Positions 1-10,652 of a DNA stretch of 64,000 nt are shown piece by piece. Under the pieces are notes generated by a model that did no database searches, was not told the DNA's origin, and saw only the letters and a list, made by a program, of their open reading frames with translations. Numbering within the stretch: position 1 is the first letter of the stretch; every line of letters begins with the position of its first letter. A program made the translations under genes and the position numbers. This stretch comes from Spisula solida (taxonomy: Eukaryota > Mollusca > Bivalvia > Venerida > Mactridae), in assembly GCA_947247005.1 (NCBI GenBank), contig OX365952.1:3308501-3372500 (forward strand). Direction: 5' to 3'.

Positions 1-119
1 TTACCAAGTCCTGGGAAACCCCAATGAAATCAACCAATGAAAATCGTTGTTACAAAAAGGAAATCACGCGCATCATTCGGAACGTTCGGAGAAACATGGA
101 GACATTTTGACATTTAAAT

Positions 120-183
120 ATGCAAACGATTCGTTTTTCGACTTACACGTATACATTCACTGAAGTGAACATGTGTCAACCAG
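120..183 (+). CDS. Candidate first coding exon of the unknown multi-exon gene
   Basis: An ATG at 120 opens a frame of 21 codons plus one base, ending at a good donor (CCAG|gtaaat). An in-frame stop lies just upstream of the ATG. The exon ends in phase 1, and the exon starting at 996 needs phase 1, so the two can be joined without a frame break. The peptide is not a clear signal sequence and is short. The phase match alone has a one-in-three chance of being random, and another exon could lie between. It is listed as a possibility only. Confidence 0.25.
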
Positions 184-995
184 GTAAATCTGTTCCAACT
201 TTTTCGTTCTTTAATTTTACCGCATTATTATGTTTCTACACAACGGTAAATTCGACATATGTTGGTGATTTCCTCAATATTTCCGTGTTTTTGTTTTTAT
301 TCAGTCCACCCCAGTGACCGGTTGGTCACCGTGAAAAGTATTTATGGTATAACTGTTTAACTACTTGACCAATTTCGATGGGATTTCGCATGAAAGTAGT
401 TATAGTCATGTTATTTACGAATATAATTACTTTATGAAGATATCGAAAGCCAATTCTTGTTTTTGATACCTGGTCAATTCATGGAAATACACCTTGTATA
501 AAAATTCTAAATTTAACAAAAAAAAAATTTTTTTTTTTAGGTACTGTTTATTAATCATACAGTTACCTGTGTACGCACTATGAATATTGTTAATTCATGG
601 AGCGATCGACGGCATTTTGTCCTACTGACTGATTGCCAATGATATCACTGTAAAACATTGTAAAGTTAAATTGTACGTATATCTGAGACGGAGTGTGATT
701 TTAGAATTATTTATCATAATTATGCATACCGTATATAATTTTTATTTACTGTAAGTCATGAATTTTTAAAAGTATATAATTTGGTGAATTTTGGTAAGAT
801 AGCAATTTAGTGGCCTCAAAAATAAGTAGGTCTTGATATCGGAAAGAAACCGATTATTTACTTGTTGAGGTGTCTATTTATCGTGAGCATATAATGTCGT
901 TGGCGAGAGAATAAAAAACAATGCATAAAAAACGAAAGCTAATAACCCACCGTTTAAAATACTACGATATTATACGTATATGATTGTATTTTAAG
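184..995. other. AT-rich non-coding stretch, no feature recognised
   Basis: Probable intron of the unknown gene if the 120-183 exon is real. It holds homopolymer A and T runs near 520-540 and no convincing open frame, RNA gene or repeat. Confidence 0.4.
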
Positions 996-3900
996 GTGGC
1001 ACCGTGGTAACAGCCAGACCTGATCCTGTGATCTGCAATAAACCAGTGCTAGGCAATGAGTATTTCTACTTCAACTTCGACCTCGATGAGCCTGGGTAAG
1101 TTTGCCAGCTGTGGTGCATGATTAGTTCGAAAGAATACTTAAAAAGGCTTTTTTTGTCGGGGTTCAAGTTTTTTTTTAATTTTCGATTTTATTACTTATT
1201 TTTGTTTAAAACTATATTTGAGTTTGCCTCCATATCTCTGTGGTTAGCGCGTTTACCTTCTAATCGGTCGACCCGGGTTCAAAAATGGAAGGAGGCACTC
1301 ATTTGCCTGCCATATTTCAGCAGAAAGCTGACTGGCAAATAAAGGATATGCTCGGCATCGGCACAACCACATCTACACATGACACATTCTTACATGGGTA
1401 ATTAAGAACTATGGGGTTTGTATTTCTGGTTCGGGGATGTTTGTGACATTGGATTCGACGTTCACCAGACAATGGCTTCCAACACTGCCCCCATGTTGCT
1501 GCCTTGCTGGTGACCCTAGCTGCTAGATCATTCGAAAGAAAGTGTCCTGTATCGTTATGTGCCTCAATGGACTCCTTCATGTATAAAGGAACTGTTTATT
1601 CGCGGGCCTAAGAAATAATATCACAAAATACAGAGGTTTCTTTCTTTGTATAGTGATGACCGGATTATCATGGAATGTTAAAACTCTGTTGTTTGTGATA
1701 TAATGTCTTAGACCTGTGGTTTATCATTCGAAAAGGAGAATAATTATATGATACAGGTATCCCATTGTCATGGTGCACAATATTACAAAATTGCAAAATG
1801 CGTCTCTTAGTTCACCTTCGCGGTGCTCGATTTTATCAGGAATCGGTTGTCTATAATCTAGTTGGAACTTTAATATAAGTATGTGCTAGACACTCAAGAA
1901 ATAATGATCAATGCATTCCAAAACGATATTTATGAACCCCGTCTTTGTTGAGGGGTATATTGCTTTGCACATGTTGGTCGGTCGGTCGGTCGGTCAGTAG
2001 ACCAGATTGTTTCCGTTCAATAAATCTAAAACGCTTTACATGTATTTTGGTCATCAATAGTAGATGACTCCTATGTATTTTGAGGCAGTAAGTCAAAGGT
2101 CAAGGTCACTGTGGCCTTTACCATGTCTGACTATTGGGCTGCCATGGGAACATACGTGTTTTACAAGCACCTCTTTGTTAGTGACATGTTTGATTATTCT
2201 CTTGGGTTTATATTCTACTTGTATATTCACTCATTGTTTTGGTATAATTATTGTTCAGATATTGTCAACAGTCACACGACCAGTTCTGTGCAGAGACTCA
2301 CGCCTGGAGGTACAACGTCAGTCAAGTATTACAGAGGCGTCTAACGTCTGCTGCTGGCACCGGCAAATTACCGCGGAAGGATATTTTACCGGAAACAGAA
2401 AACTGCATCGTTAACACGTGCGGGGGCTGTCCCAGTGCAGGTAGAAATTGTTGGCTACTAATTGTTCCATAGCAACTGTCACACAACTTGTCCCGTTAAA
2501 TCTAAGTTTATAGTTGATTTCCAAATTCTGTGAAATCATTAATTTTCGAGTACAGTACAAGAAACGTAATGAATATAATACAAAACCTAACATAATTAAA
2601 TAAATTAATAACCATTCGAATGAAATAACCGAAAACTGATATACGTACATTACAATCTCTCCAGAGCGGCTCTCTGTAGAGCATCAAACTCTCTACAACA
2701 CCTTCATAATTTCCCTAAGGTGATATTTACTCTTAACTCAACCTTTGTAGAGCAACATTCCCTACACAACGGCCAATTCTAGCAGCTACCAAAGGGTGTT
2801 GCTCTACAGAGGTTGTACTGTACTTTTCTCTGTAGGGACCATCTGGAAAGACAAGGTGATCCGATGCACCAATATGATATTACGTTATTTGGAGAGGGCC
2901 AGCGTACCATTCCAGCCCCTGTTGAACAAGGTTTCAATATTTAACACGGAGAATCACGAATCGGCCGTGCATTCACAAGCGTGTCATGATGATAAAATAT
3001 GCATCGAAAATACACAGATATATTCACTCCTAAGTAAGTATTATACCTCCCCCATATACATATCGTTGGCTTAGAATTAGAAGGTCGTAAGTTTAATATC
3101 AATATTTTGAGAAAACAAGAAAACCCGTCTGAAAACTACTCTTTATTATGGAAAAACAATGTTTTTAAACTTCAATTTGGTCAACATGATCACTTCCGAT
3201 TTTCATGAAAATAGGCTCATAAGATCTCAAGTATGCATGAGTCTTATAAGGTCATAAGTAGTACGGGAGTACCAAGCATAGGCTTGCATATTGTCAAGAA
3301 GTTTAGGTCGGGTGTTTTTGCTGGAGTTCAGAACACTTGTGGGAGCTAAACGGTTTTGAGCCAAGACCCTCTTGTTTTATTTGGTTTATCAAACTTACCC
3401 ATTTAGTGTCGTGAGACACACTAACACAGGGGCATTAATGTTGTGTTTCAATTACTGTCTTGAATATCATAACCAAACCACCATTGAATAGGAAGCATTA
3501 TTGATTTATTGTTTGGATGATTTCTGATAATTTATGTGAATTGCCAATAATCATGAAATCCGAAATCCTTGCAATTGCGTCCACATGAAATGGTCACCAA
3601 AAACCACGAAATTTTGTCTCATTGAAATTAAATGAGTTTACAGTATTCCAAATTGACGCAAAAAGCCCTAATTAGCCTACTCACTTTTAGTTTTTCACTG
3701 AAATGTATGCTCGTATATCGAGTATACAGATATAACAAAAAGAGTAAGTTGTTTGCTGACATGGAGGATATTACATGGGTGTCTTTTCATATTGAATTTA
3801 TTCAACGAGTTAAATAAATGCAATGTGGAAAGTCACAAATGTAATGTTCTTTTTATCATATGTTAGCCATTTCTAGCCGAAACATAAAAATAGCTACCTA

Positions 3901-6818
3901 TTTTCACTATAATAAACGCGCAACTTAGACGACGTCGCCTATACTTTGAGTGACGTCACGTCTAAGCTTTATTACACCAGTGTATTATCAAAAATAAATA
4001 ATGGCTTTATTACGCTGCCGCGACATCAAACATATGATAAAATTATTTAACAAGATGTAAAATTAACATTTAGATCTCGCGGATAAGTATTCGGAATGCA
4101 TTTATGCACGAACAACATCCGAGATATTGCCGCATGTACTTGTTAAGAAAAGTTTTAAACTATTTTATGTAGACTAAGTTTCTAGTACTTTTATTTTTGC
4201 TTCGTTTCTAGTGCCTGTCATAACGGCCAGATACACACATAAGGATACAGACGAACTTCTGTTTGGTGGTGTAGATAATCCGAGTCCTATACTGGAGATT
4301 GTCGAACAAGAACTGGCATGGAGAGCAGAAGGACATGTTGATGTTTATCTTGAACACGCTAAGGATGTCAATGCATTAAGAAATGTCCTTAAGGTAAATC
4401 ACGCTAAGGATGTCAATGCATTAAGAAACGTCCTTAAGGTAAAACACACTAAGGATGTCAATGCATTAAGAAACGTCCTTAAGGTAAAACACGCTAAGGA
4501 TGTCAATGCATTAAGAAACTTCCTTAAGGTAAACACGCTAAGGATGTCAATGCATTAAGAAACTTCCTTAAGGTAAAACACACTAAGGATGTCAATACAT
4601 TAAGAAACGTCCTTAAGGTAAAACACGCTAAGGATGTCAATGCATTAAGAAACGTCCTTAAGGTAAACACGCTAAGGATGTCAATGCATTAAGAAACTTC
4701 CTTAGGGTAAACATGCTAAGGATGTCAATGCATTAAGAAACTTCCTTAAGGTAAAACACACTAAGGATGTCAATGCATTAAGAAACGTCCTTAAGGTAAA
4801 CACGCTAAGGATGTCAATGCATTAAGAAACTTCCTTAAGGTAAAACACGCTAAGGATGTCAATGCATTAAGAAACTTCCTTAAGGTAAAACACGCTAAGG
4901 ATGTCAATGCATTAAAAAACGTCCTTAAGGTAAAACACGCTAAGGATGTCAATGCATTAAGAAACTTCCTTAAGGTAAAACACGCTAAGGATGTCAATGC
5001 ATTAAGAAACGTCCTTAAGGTAAAACACGCTAAGGATGTCAATGCATTAAGAAACGTCCTTAAGGTAAAACACGCTAAGGATGTCAATGCATTAAGAAAC
5101 TTCCTTAAGGTAAAACACGCTAAGGATGTCAATGCATTAAGAAACGTCCTTAAGGTAAAACACGCTAAGGATGTCAATGCATTAAGAAACGTCCTTAAAG
5201 TAAAACACGCTAAGGATGTCAATGCATTAAGAAACGTCCTTAAGGTAAAACACGCTAAGGATGTCAATGCATTAAGAAACGTCCTTAAGGTAAAACACGC
5301 TAAGGATGTCAATGCATTAAGAAACGTCCTTAAGGTAAAACACGCTAAGGATGTCAATGCATTAAGAAACGTCCTTAAGGTAAAACACGCTAAGGATGTC
5401 AATGCATTAAGAAACGTCCTTAAGGTAAAACACGCTAAGGATGTCAATGCATTAAAAAACGTCCTAAAGGTAAAATGATAATACATGTACATGTATAATG
5501 ACACCTCAATAACCAGACCACCTCTGGGACCCTAAATAGTGGTATCTTTATTGCGATGATCTTAATTTTGAGGTTGAATAATGAGCAAACAGATGAAAAT
5601 GGACATGCAAATTGTGGTCCTAATTTTGAGTTTGTCTCATTATTGAGGTGGCCCTTATGTGAGGTTTTACTGTAATAATAGTCGGACAGGGAAGACAGTT
5701 CTCAAGTGCATAAATAATAGAACTATTGAAATAAATGTATATGGATCAAGTACCATTTATTGTCACTGTCAGTTAAACGAACACAAAGTTTGAACAGTCA
5801 ACTTAACCAGGTTTGGTTATGTTGTATGTTATACATAAAATAGTGTAACTATCACTAGACGCATCCAGTTTCCAATTAAATTTCCCTGAGTGCTGGAAAT
5901 ATGTCATAATGTTTGTCTGCGCTTGTTGTCCTGAAACGCTTTTGTCGGATTTCAATGAAACTTCACATGAATAGTTGGTATAAAGCCTAGCTGTCCATAT
6001 TGTCAGGAATTTTAGGTCGGATCATTTTTGTCGACGTTATGGCCCATTGTTAGAGACAAACGTTTTTATGCCAAAACCACTACTAGTTTAAAAATTCGTA
6101 TCAATGGTTTGTATCAAAATTGTGGCACATTATAATAATAACAATTATTATGATATTACAATAATGATAAAGACTTTATTTACCGAAGGTGAAAATCCAT
6201 TAAGTTGCATAAATACACTTAGTTTTAATGCGACCTTCGTTGAAATAACATTTTAACGAGCATAGAACTAAAGTAAAAAACAAAACAAAATCATACATGT
6301 CGCTGACTTCTTAGAAGGTATTAGAGAATAGAAGCCAGTTTACATTTTATGCCCAGCGTCTAGCAAGGGAATTTCTGGTACCATTCTTATTTCGTCTATG
6401 GTAAGACGCGGCCAGGGATCAAACTCGGGACATCCCGCACTCGAAGCGAACGCTCGACCACTAGGCTATCGAGGAGGCATACAAACATATACAAAATATA
6501 AACAATACAAACGAGTCTCTTATGAGAAATGTCTTATATTTACAGATATTAATGATGTATAACAGAAAAGTAACGGATCTGACGTTATTCCTGGACCCGG
6601 AAGCTGACGAAGATGACGTCACCATTACATTACAGCGGAAGGTGGAACAATGGTCTGGTTCCGTGTGTCCATCATGGAGTAGACTGGTTACCGCACCATA
6701 CACTATTGAGACAATAACACACAGTAGAAAGAGGCGCAGTCTGGAGCGAAGTAAAGACAGAAATAAGATGAAGTTTGATATGAAGAATTGGGAAGTGGAA
6801 TGGATGTTAAAATCATAA
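996..6818 (+). CDS. Multi-exon gene of unknown function (five exons, 3' complete)
   Basis: Not recognised. Exons are read as 996-1095, 2259-2440, 2836-3033, 4212-4393 and 6546-6818. Each has AG before and GT after it (last exon: TAA at 6816-6818), and the phases match at every junction: 2, 1, 1, 0. The joined frame gives about 311 residues. It is Cys-containing in exons 2 and 3 (for example NTCGGCPSAG and CHDDKICIENT), acidic in the last exon (LDPEADEDDVT), and ends in a basic stretch (SRKRRSLERSKDRNK). No domain was identified. Four consecutive phase-consistent junctions with no internal stop make a real gene likely. The fourth exon ends inside the first unit of a 45-bp minisatellite that repeats its 3' end and donor site. 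The 5' end is uncertain, and an alternative acceptor at 1013 keeps the same frame. Confidence 0.6.
1226..1297 (+). repeat. tRNA-Arg(TCT)-like sequence, SINE head or tRNA pseudogene
   Basis: A 72-base tRNA-like fold: acceptor ends GCCTCC and GGAGGC pair, an A-box-like TGTGGTTAGCGC, an anticodon loop CTTCTAA (anticodon TCT), and a B-box-like GGGTTCAAA. The T-stem is poor, so it is not a working tRNA. It is probably the 5' head of a tRNA-derived SINE lying in the first intron of the unknown gene. Confidence 0.5.
1298..2258. other. Intron sequence with mollusc-type dispersed repeat
   Basis: Intron between exons 996-1095 and 2259-2440. It holds a short (GGTC)n run at about 1976-1995. Near 2092-2110 it has the phrase GTCAAAGGTCAAGGTCAC, typical of dispersed repeats in bivalve DNA. 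No coding frame is supported. Confidence 0.5.
3034..4211. other. Intron with a degenerate dispersed repeat
   Basis: Intron between exons 2836-3033 and 4212-4393. A segment near 3270-3360 (ATATTGTCAAGAAGTTTAGG) resembles one near 5990-6070 (ATATTGTCAGGAATTTTAGG), so both are copies of one dispersed repeat. Nothing else is recognised. Confidence 0.4.
4355..5475. repeat. 45-bp minisatellite carrying an exon end and its splice donor
   Basis: About 25 head-to-tail copies of a 45-bp unit (a few are 44 bp), of the form CACGCTAAGGATGTCAATGC...CTTAAGGTAAAA. In the forward frame the unit encodes HAKDVNALRNVLKVK. The first copy is the 3' end of the 4212-4393 exon plus its donor AAG|gtaaa. Every later copy therefore carries an equivalent exon end and donor. 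The first four units are 45 bp, so they stay in frame. The next is 44 bp and shifts the frame, ending the open reading at 4558. The long minus-strand open frame across the array (4791-5504) is only the complement of the repeat. Confidence 0.9.
5476..6129. other. Intron downstream of the minisatellite
   Basis: Intron before the last exon of the unknown gene. It holds a dispersed-repeat segment (about 5990-6070). It also has a short match near 5684 to the terminus of the TIR element at 40251-41388 (GACAGGGAAG). No gene is seen. Confidence 0.4.
6130..6480 (-). mobile_element. tRNA-Ser-derived SINE, reverse orientation
   Basis: Read on the minus strand from 6480, it starts GCCTCCTCGATAGCC with an A box (TAGCCTAGTGGTCGAGCG). 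It then has an anticodon loop TTCGAGT (anticodon CGA), a long variable arm GGGATGTCCC as in serine tRNAs, and a B box GAGTTTGATCCC. An unrelated body follows. The far end (6130-6170) has ATT-type repeats as a 3' tail. It lies in the last intron, just upstream of the last exon of the unknown gene. Confidence 0.6.
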
Positions 6819-6928
6819 ATGATACCACATGACGTATCTCCCTTTGACGGGGAATGTATTATTTCATGATGCTTCATTCATGTTAAGTGCATCTTAATTA
6901 TGAAAAAGGGCGGAGCGAACAAAGCGAA

Positions 6929-8885
6929 GCGAGTTCTTTATAGTCATTAGAATTAACTTAATACTGTTCTTACTAGCTTAGAATATAACATCCTGTATTT
7001 TGATTGGCCGATAAATATTAGCGCCAACACATGACAAAGCAAAATTTGAATGATTCAATTTTCATTTCACCGCCAACAATCTATTTTCATTGGCTCATAA
7101 CGTAGGTTATATTCTAACAATTATATTATTTGACTCATGTTGGTTGTTCCGTTTTATATATTATATAATTTTCTATCATTTTGTATTTTAATAGTTTATG
7201 TGTATTTACTCAGAGTCGACTTTTATTATACGATACAGCAAAATATCTAGATAAAAAATATAGATTGAAGTAAATGTGTTTTTCATCGATCCAAATAAAT
7301 TCCCCATGGTATTTCTATTGTAAAATTATGTATCGGTAGCCGTTATCGAGTCAATCAAAGATAGTCAACAAGGGAGGCAATTTCATTGACAAGCCAGTAG
7401 TTACCTATGGTATTTAAGCAGAGTTGCCTTTCATTATACACGATACAACAAAATTGCAAGATGGAAAAATCTCGAATATATTGATCAATCCTCGTACATG
7501 AGTTGTTATATGGTATGCACGTTCAGGGCCCATCATTATCAATCACTCTTCATGATTGAAAGCAGACAATACACCCATAGTTATAACCGTAATCATTTGC
7601 TAAATACCCTGCGCCGAAACTCCACTGATTACGTAAAGACACGCACATGAGAAATTTTCCTAATAAGGGTTACATACTAGCCTTTAGCTTTCTTCAAAGG
7701 TCACATCGAACAATGAGTTGGGTGTGCTTAGACTGTTAACATATTAAAGTCCCTTCAGAAGTCTGTTTTAAAATTTTACAATTCCAGTAAAGAATTCTAG
7801 GAGAAACATTAAGAATGCGTTATTAATTATCAGGAAAATGCACTTTTAACAACTTGCATTTAAAAAACCTTCAAATCAGAGTGACGTGTGAATACAGTAT
7901 ACGATATAAGCGAGTTCTTTATAGTCATTAGAATTAACTTAATACTGTTCTTACTAGCTTAGAATATAACATCCTGTATTTTGATGGGCCGATAAATATT
8001 AGCGCCAACACATGACAAAGCAAAATTTTAATGATTCAATTTTCATTTCACCGCCAAAAATCTATTTTCATTGGCTCATAACGTAGGTTATATTCTAACA
8101 ATTATATTATTTGACTCATGTTGGTTGTTCCGTTGTATATATTATATAATTTTCTATCATTTTGTATTTTAATAGTTTATGTGTATTTACTCAGAGTCGA
8201 CTTTTATTATACGATACAGCAAAATATTTAGATAAAAAATATAGATTGAAGTAAATGTGTTTTTCATCAATCCAAATAAATTCCCCATGGTATTTCTATT
8301 GTAAAATTATGTATCGGTAGCCGTTATCGAGTCAATCAAAGATAGTCAACAAGGGAGGCAATTTCGTTGACAAGCCAGTAGTTACCTATGGTATTTAAGC
8401 AGAGTTGCCTTTCATTATACACGATACAACAAAATTGCAAGATGGAAAAATCTCGAATATATTGATCAATCCTCGTACACGAGTTGTTATATGGTATGCA
8501 CGTTCAGGGCCCATCATTATCAATCACTCTTCATGATTGAATGCAGACAATACACCCATAGTTATAACCGTAACCATTTGCTAAATACCCTCTGCCGAAA
8601 CTCCACTGATTACGTAAAGACACGCACATGAGATATTTTTCTTAATAGGGTTACATACTAGCCTTTAGCTTTCTTCAAAGGTCACACAGAACAATGAGTT
8701 GGGTGTGCTTAGACTGTTAACATATTAAAGTCCTTTCAGAAGTCTGTTTTAAAATTTTACAATTCCAGTAAAGAATTCTAGGAGAAACATTAAGAATGCG
8801 TTATTAATTATCAGGAAAATGCACTTTTAACAACTTGCATTTAAAAAACCTTCAAATCAGAGTGACGTGTGAATACAGTATACGA
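6929..8885. repeat. 976-bp tandem duplication (two near-identical copies)
   Basis: Copy A (6929-7904) and copy B (7909-8885) both start GCGAGTTCTTTATAGTCATT and end AATACAGTATACGA. They differ by scattered single bases and a few short indels. Only about four bases separate them. The ends are not TG/CA, so this is a tandem duplication rather than an LTR pair. The left part of each copy is related to the hairpin MITE at 50055-50295 (shared GCGAAGCGAG block and TTAGAATATAAC). No coding frame. Confidence 0.85.
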
Positions 8886-9519
8886 ATGAAACGAGAGATA
8901 CCTGGGAACAAGAAGTCACAAAAGGGTCAGGACGAAAATGCGGCAGAGTGACCATAATTACTGGTTTAGCACGTAACCATATGGACAAAATGTAACATGT
9001 GCATTTCTTTATGTATTTAGTGTATGGTATAGTTACGGTAATTTACCGTCAAAATCACATTTACCTAGCTTTCTCTTCCAATTGCGATTACTGTAATGAA
9101 CTGCAAATCCAACTACAGTCTAGTTTCCTTTGGTAACTTGCATGAAATAGTGTTATGTGTTTTATACAATGTATGTTTTTATAATAAAACATAACATAAA
9201 ATAACAATTTGTATTTGTTAGAATGACAATGAATTTAGATATGTGCATTGGTTTAAGATTTCCATAGGTATTTGAGAAAGTTTTGTATCAATGTTTGTAT
9301 AACAATGATACTAAATTCTACCACGAACCCAAACCAATGCCAACCTTAACAAAATTGGGTAGTCATATAAAATGACAACATGGTATAACACGGAGAACAT
9401 ATTGATATTTACCCAGTTCTTGTTCGCTTCCTACTGTATTCAAGCTAAACAAGTATGTACAATGCTCAGTCGTTCAAACAAGTTTTCTTGGAATAAAGGA
9501 TAAATCAACTTTTACACGC
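8886..9519. other. AT-rich intergenic sequence
   Basis: No gene, RNA or repeat recognised. Confidence 0.4.
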
Positions 9520-9783
9520 ATGGAGGAGACGAACATAGTCAGACTTGAACCTATATCATCGACAGACATTACCTATCAAATCCCGAAATCGAAGTCATTG
9601 ATTTACATGTGTTTTATTCATCCTCACCTCCGGAAAACCATAAGGACGAGGACCCCGGAAGAGGAAGAGGTTAGTCACTTTAGTGTTTGGGGTAAGGGCA
9701 TGATACAGAAAATGCTCAAGTTCCAGAATCATCCCTTGTTATTTTACGAGCCTGATGTAAAGCATCATACACTTCCGTTTTAA
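9520..9783 (+). CDS. Small open frame of 87 codons, doubtful
   Basis: ATG to TAA, encoding a mixed-charge peptide with an acidic run (RTPEEEEVSHF) and no recognised domain or signal peptide. The composition is less AT-driven than surrounding random frames, which is the only support. A possible donor (GAAGAG|gttagt) inside it would make it a first exon. It may equally be chance. Confidence 0.2.
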   Translation: MEETNIVRLEPISSTDITYQIPKSKSLIYMCFIHPHLRKTIRTRTPEEEEVSHFSVWGKGMIQKMLKFQNHPLLFYEPDVKHHTLPF

Positions 9784-9836
9784 ATTCGGCTGGAGGCGGG
9801 ATCGAACCCGCTTCCCGCTAGACCACTGGTCCACCC
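9784..9836 (-). repeat. Truncated tRNA-like (SINE) fragment
   Basis: On the minus strand the sequence reads GGACCAGTGGTCTAGCGG (A-box-like) followed closely by GCGGGTTCGATCCCGC (B box). The spacing is too short for a full tRNA, so this is a deleted SINE head or tRNA relic. Confidence 0.4.
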
Positions 9837-10442
9837 AATCGAAATCAGATTGAAGGGATCGTTAGACTCCCGGCGGACATTTAATGTACATATCTAAATA
9901 ATGTAAGTTTCACTTTAGACAATCCCCCAGGATGGGCCCTGCAAATAAATCGGAAGAAGTTCAAAAAACACCACGTCGCAAAAAGGGAGTCACGCGGGAT
10001 TTCAAATGGTAGAAACTCACATATTGCTTTATCAGCGAAAACACCTACAATTCTCAAAGCCAAGTACTCACTGTGACCTAAGTCACGCCCCCTGATACAA
10101 CCACCACCAATCCACTATGGTTTGTTACTCTATCAATTGTTATATAGAGAATATGTGTTTGTCTTGATCGAATACGGTAAATAAGATAAAACGGAAATAT
10201 TAAAATATCATATACTGAGCGTCAAAAGTTCCGCAAATCTAGATTGTTTTATGTTTTTTATTGGAACTGCAGACTATTTTATGCTATTACAACTACACAT
10301 GTGTACATTGATATATATCCGATATGAATTCATAACTATTTAAGAAATGTATTTATCCATATGAACACCGAATATGACATAACATTTCAAAATTACGCAT
10401 TACACTTGGCAAATGGTTGTGCCCGTTTTGGTAGCATATATA
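9837..10442. other. Intergenic sequence left of the foldback element
   Basis: No supported feature. Confidence 0.4.
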
Positions 10443-10652
10443 CACCGTATAACGTGGTATTTTGACACTAGCATGATAGTTGGATACTACGAGAAAATCC
10501 AATAGTGTATTTGGACAGGTGTAAGTTTTTTGGCTTTTACCAACCAACATGATGGATTCTATAAGAGCTGTTTGCAGTTTCTTTGAAATGAATAAATGGC
10601 CGATATATCGGTGTATTTATGGACAAAAACAAACAAAAACAAGCGAGTTATC

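Noticed and set aside
4791..5504. 237-codon minus-strand open frame with FNALTSLACFTLRT repeats
   Set aside because: It is the complement of the 45-bp minisatellite; the real coding relation is on the plus strand.
6929..8885. The 976-bp direct repeats as LTRs of a retroelement
   Set aside because: Ends are not TG/CA and only about four bases separate the copies, so there is no internal region.
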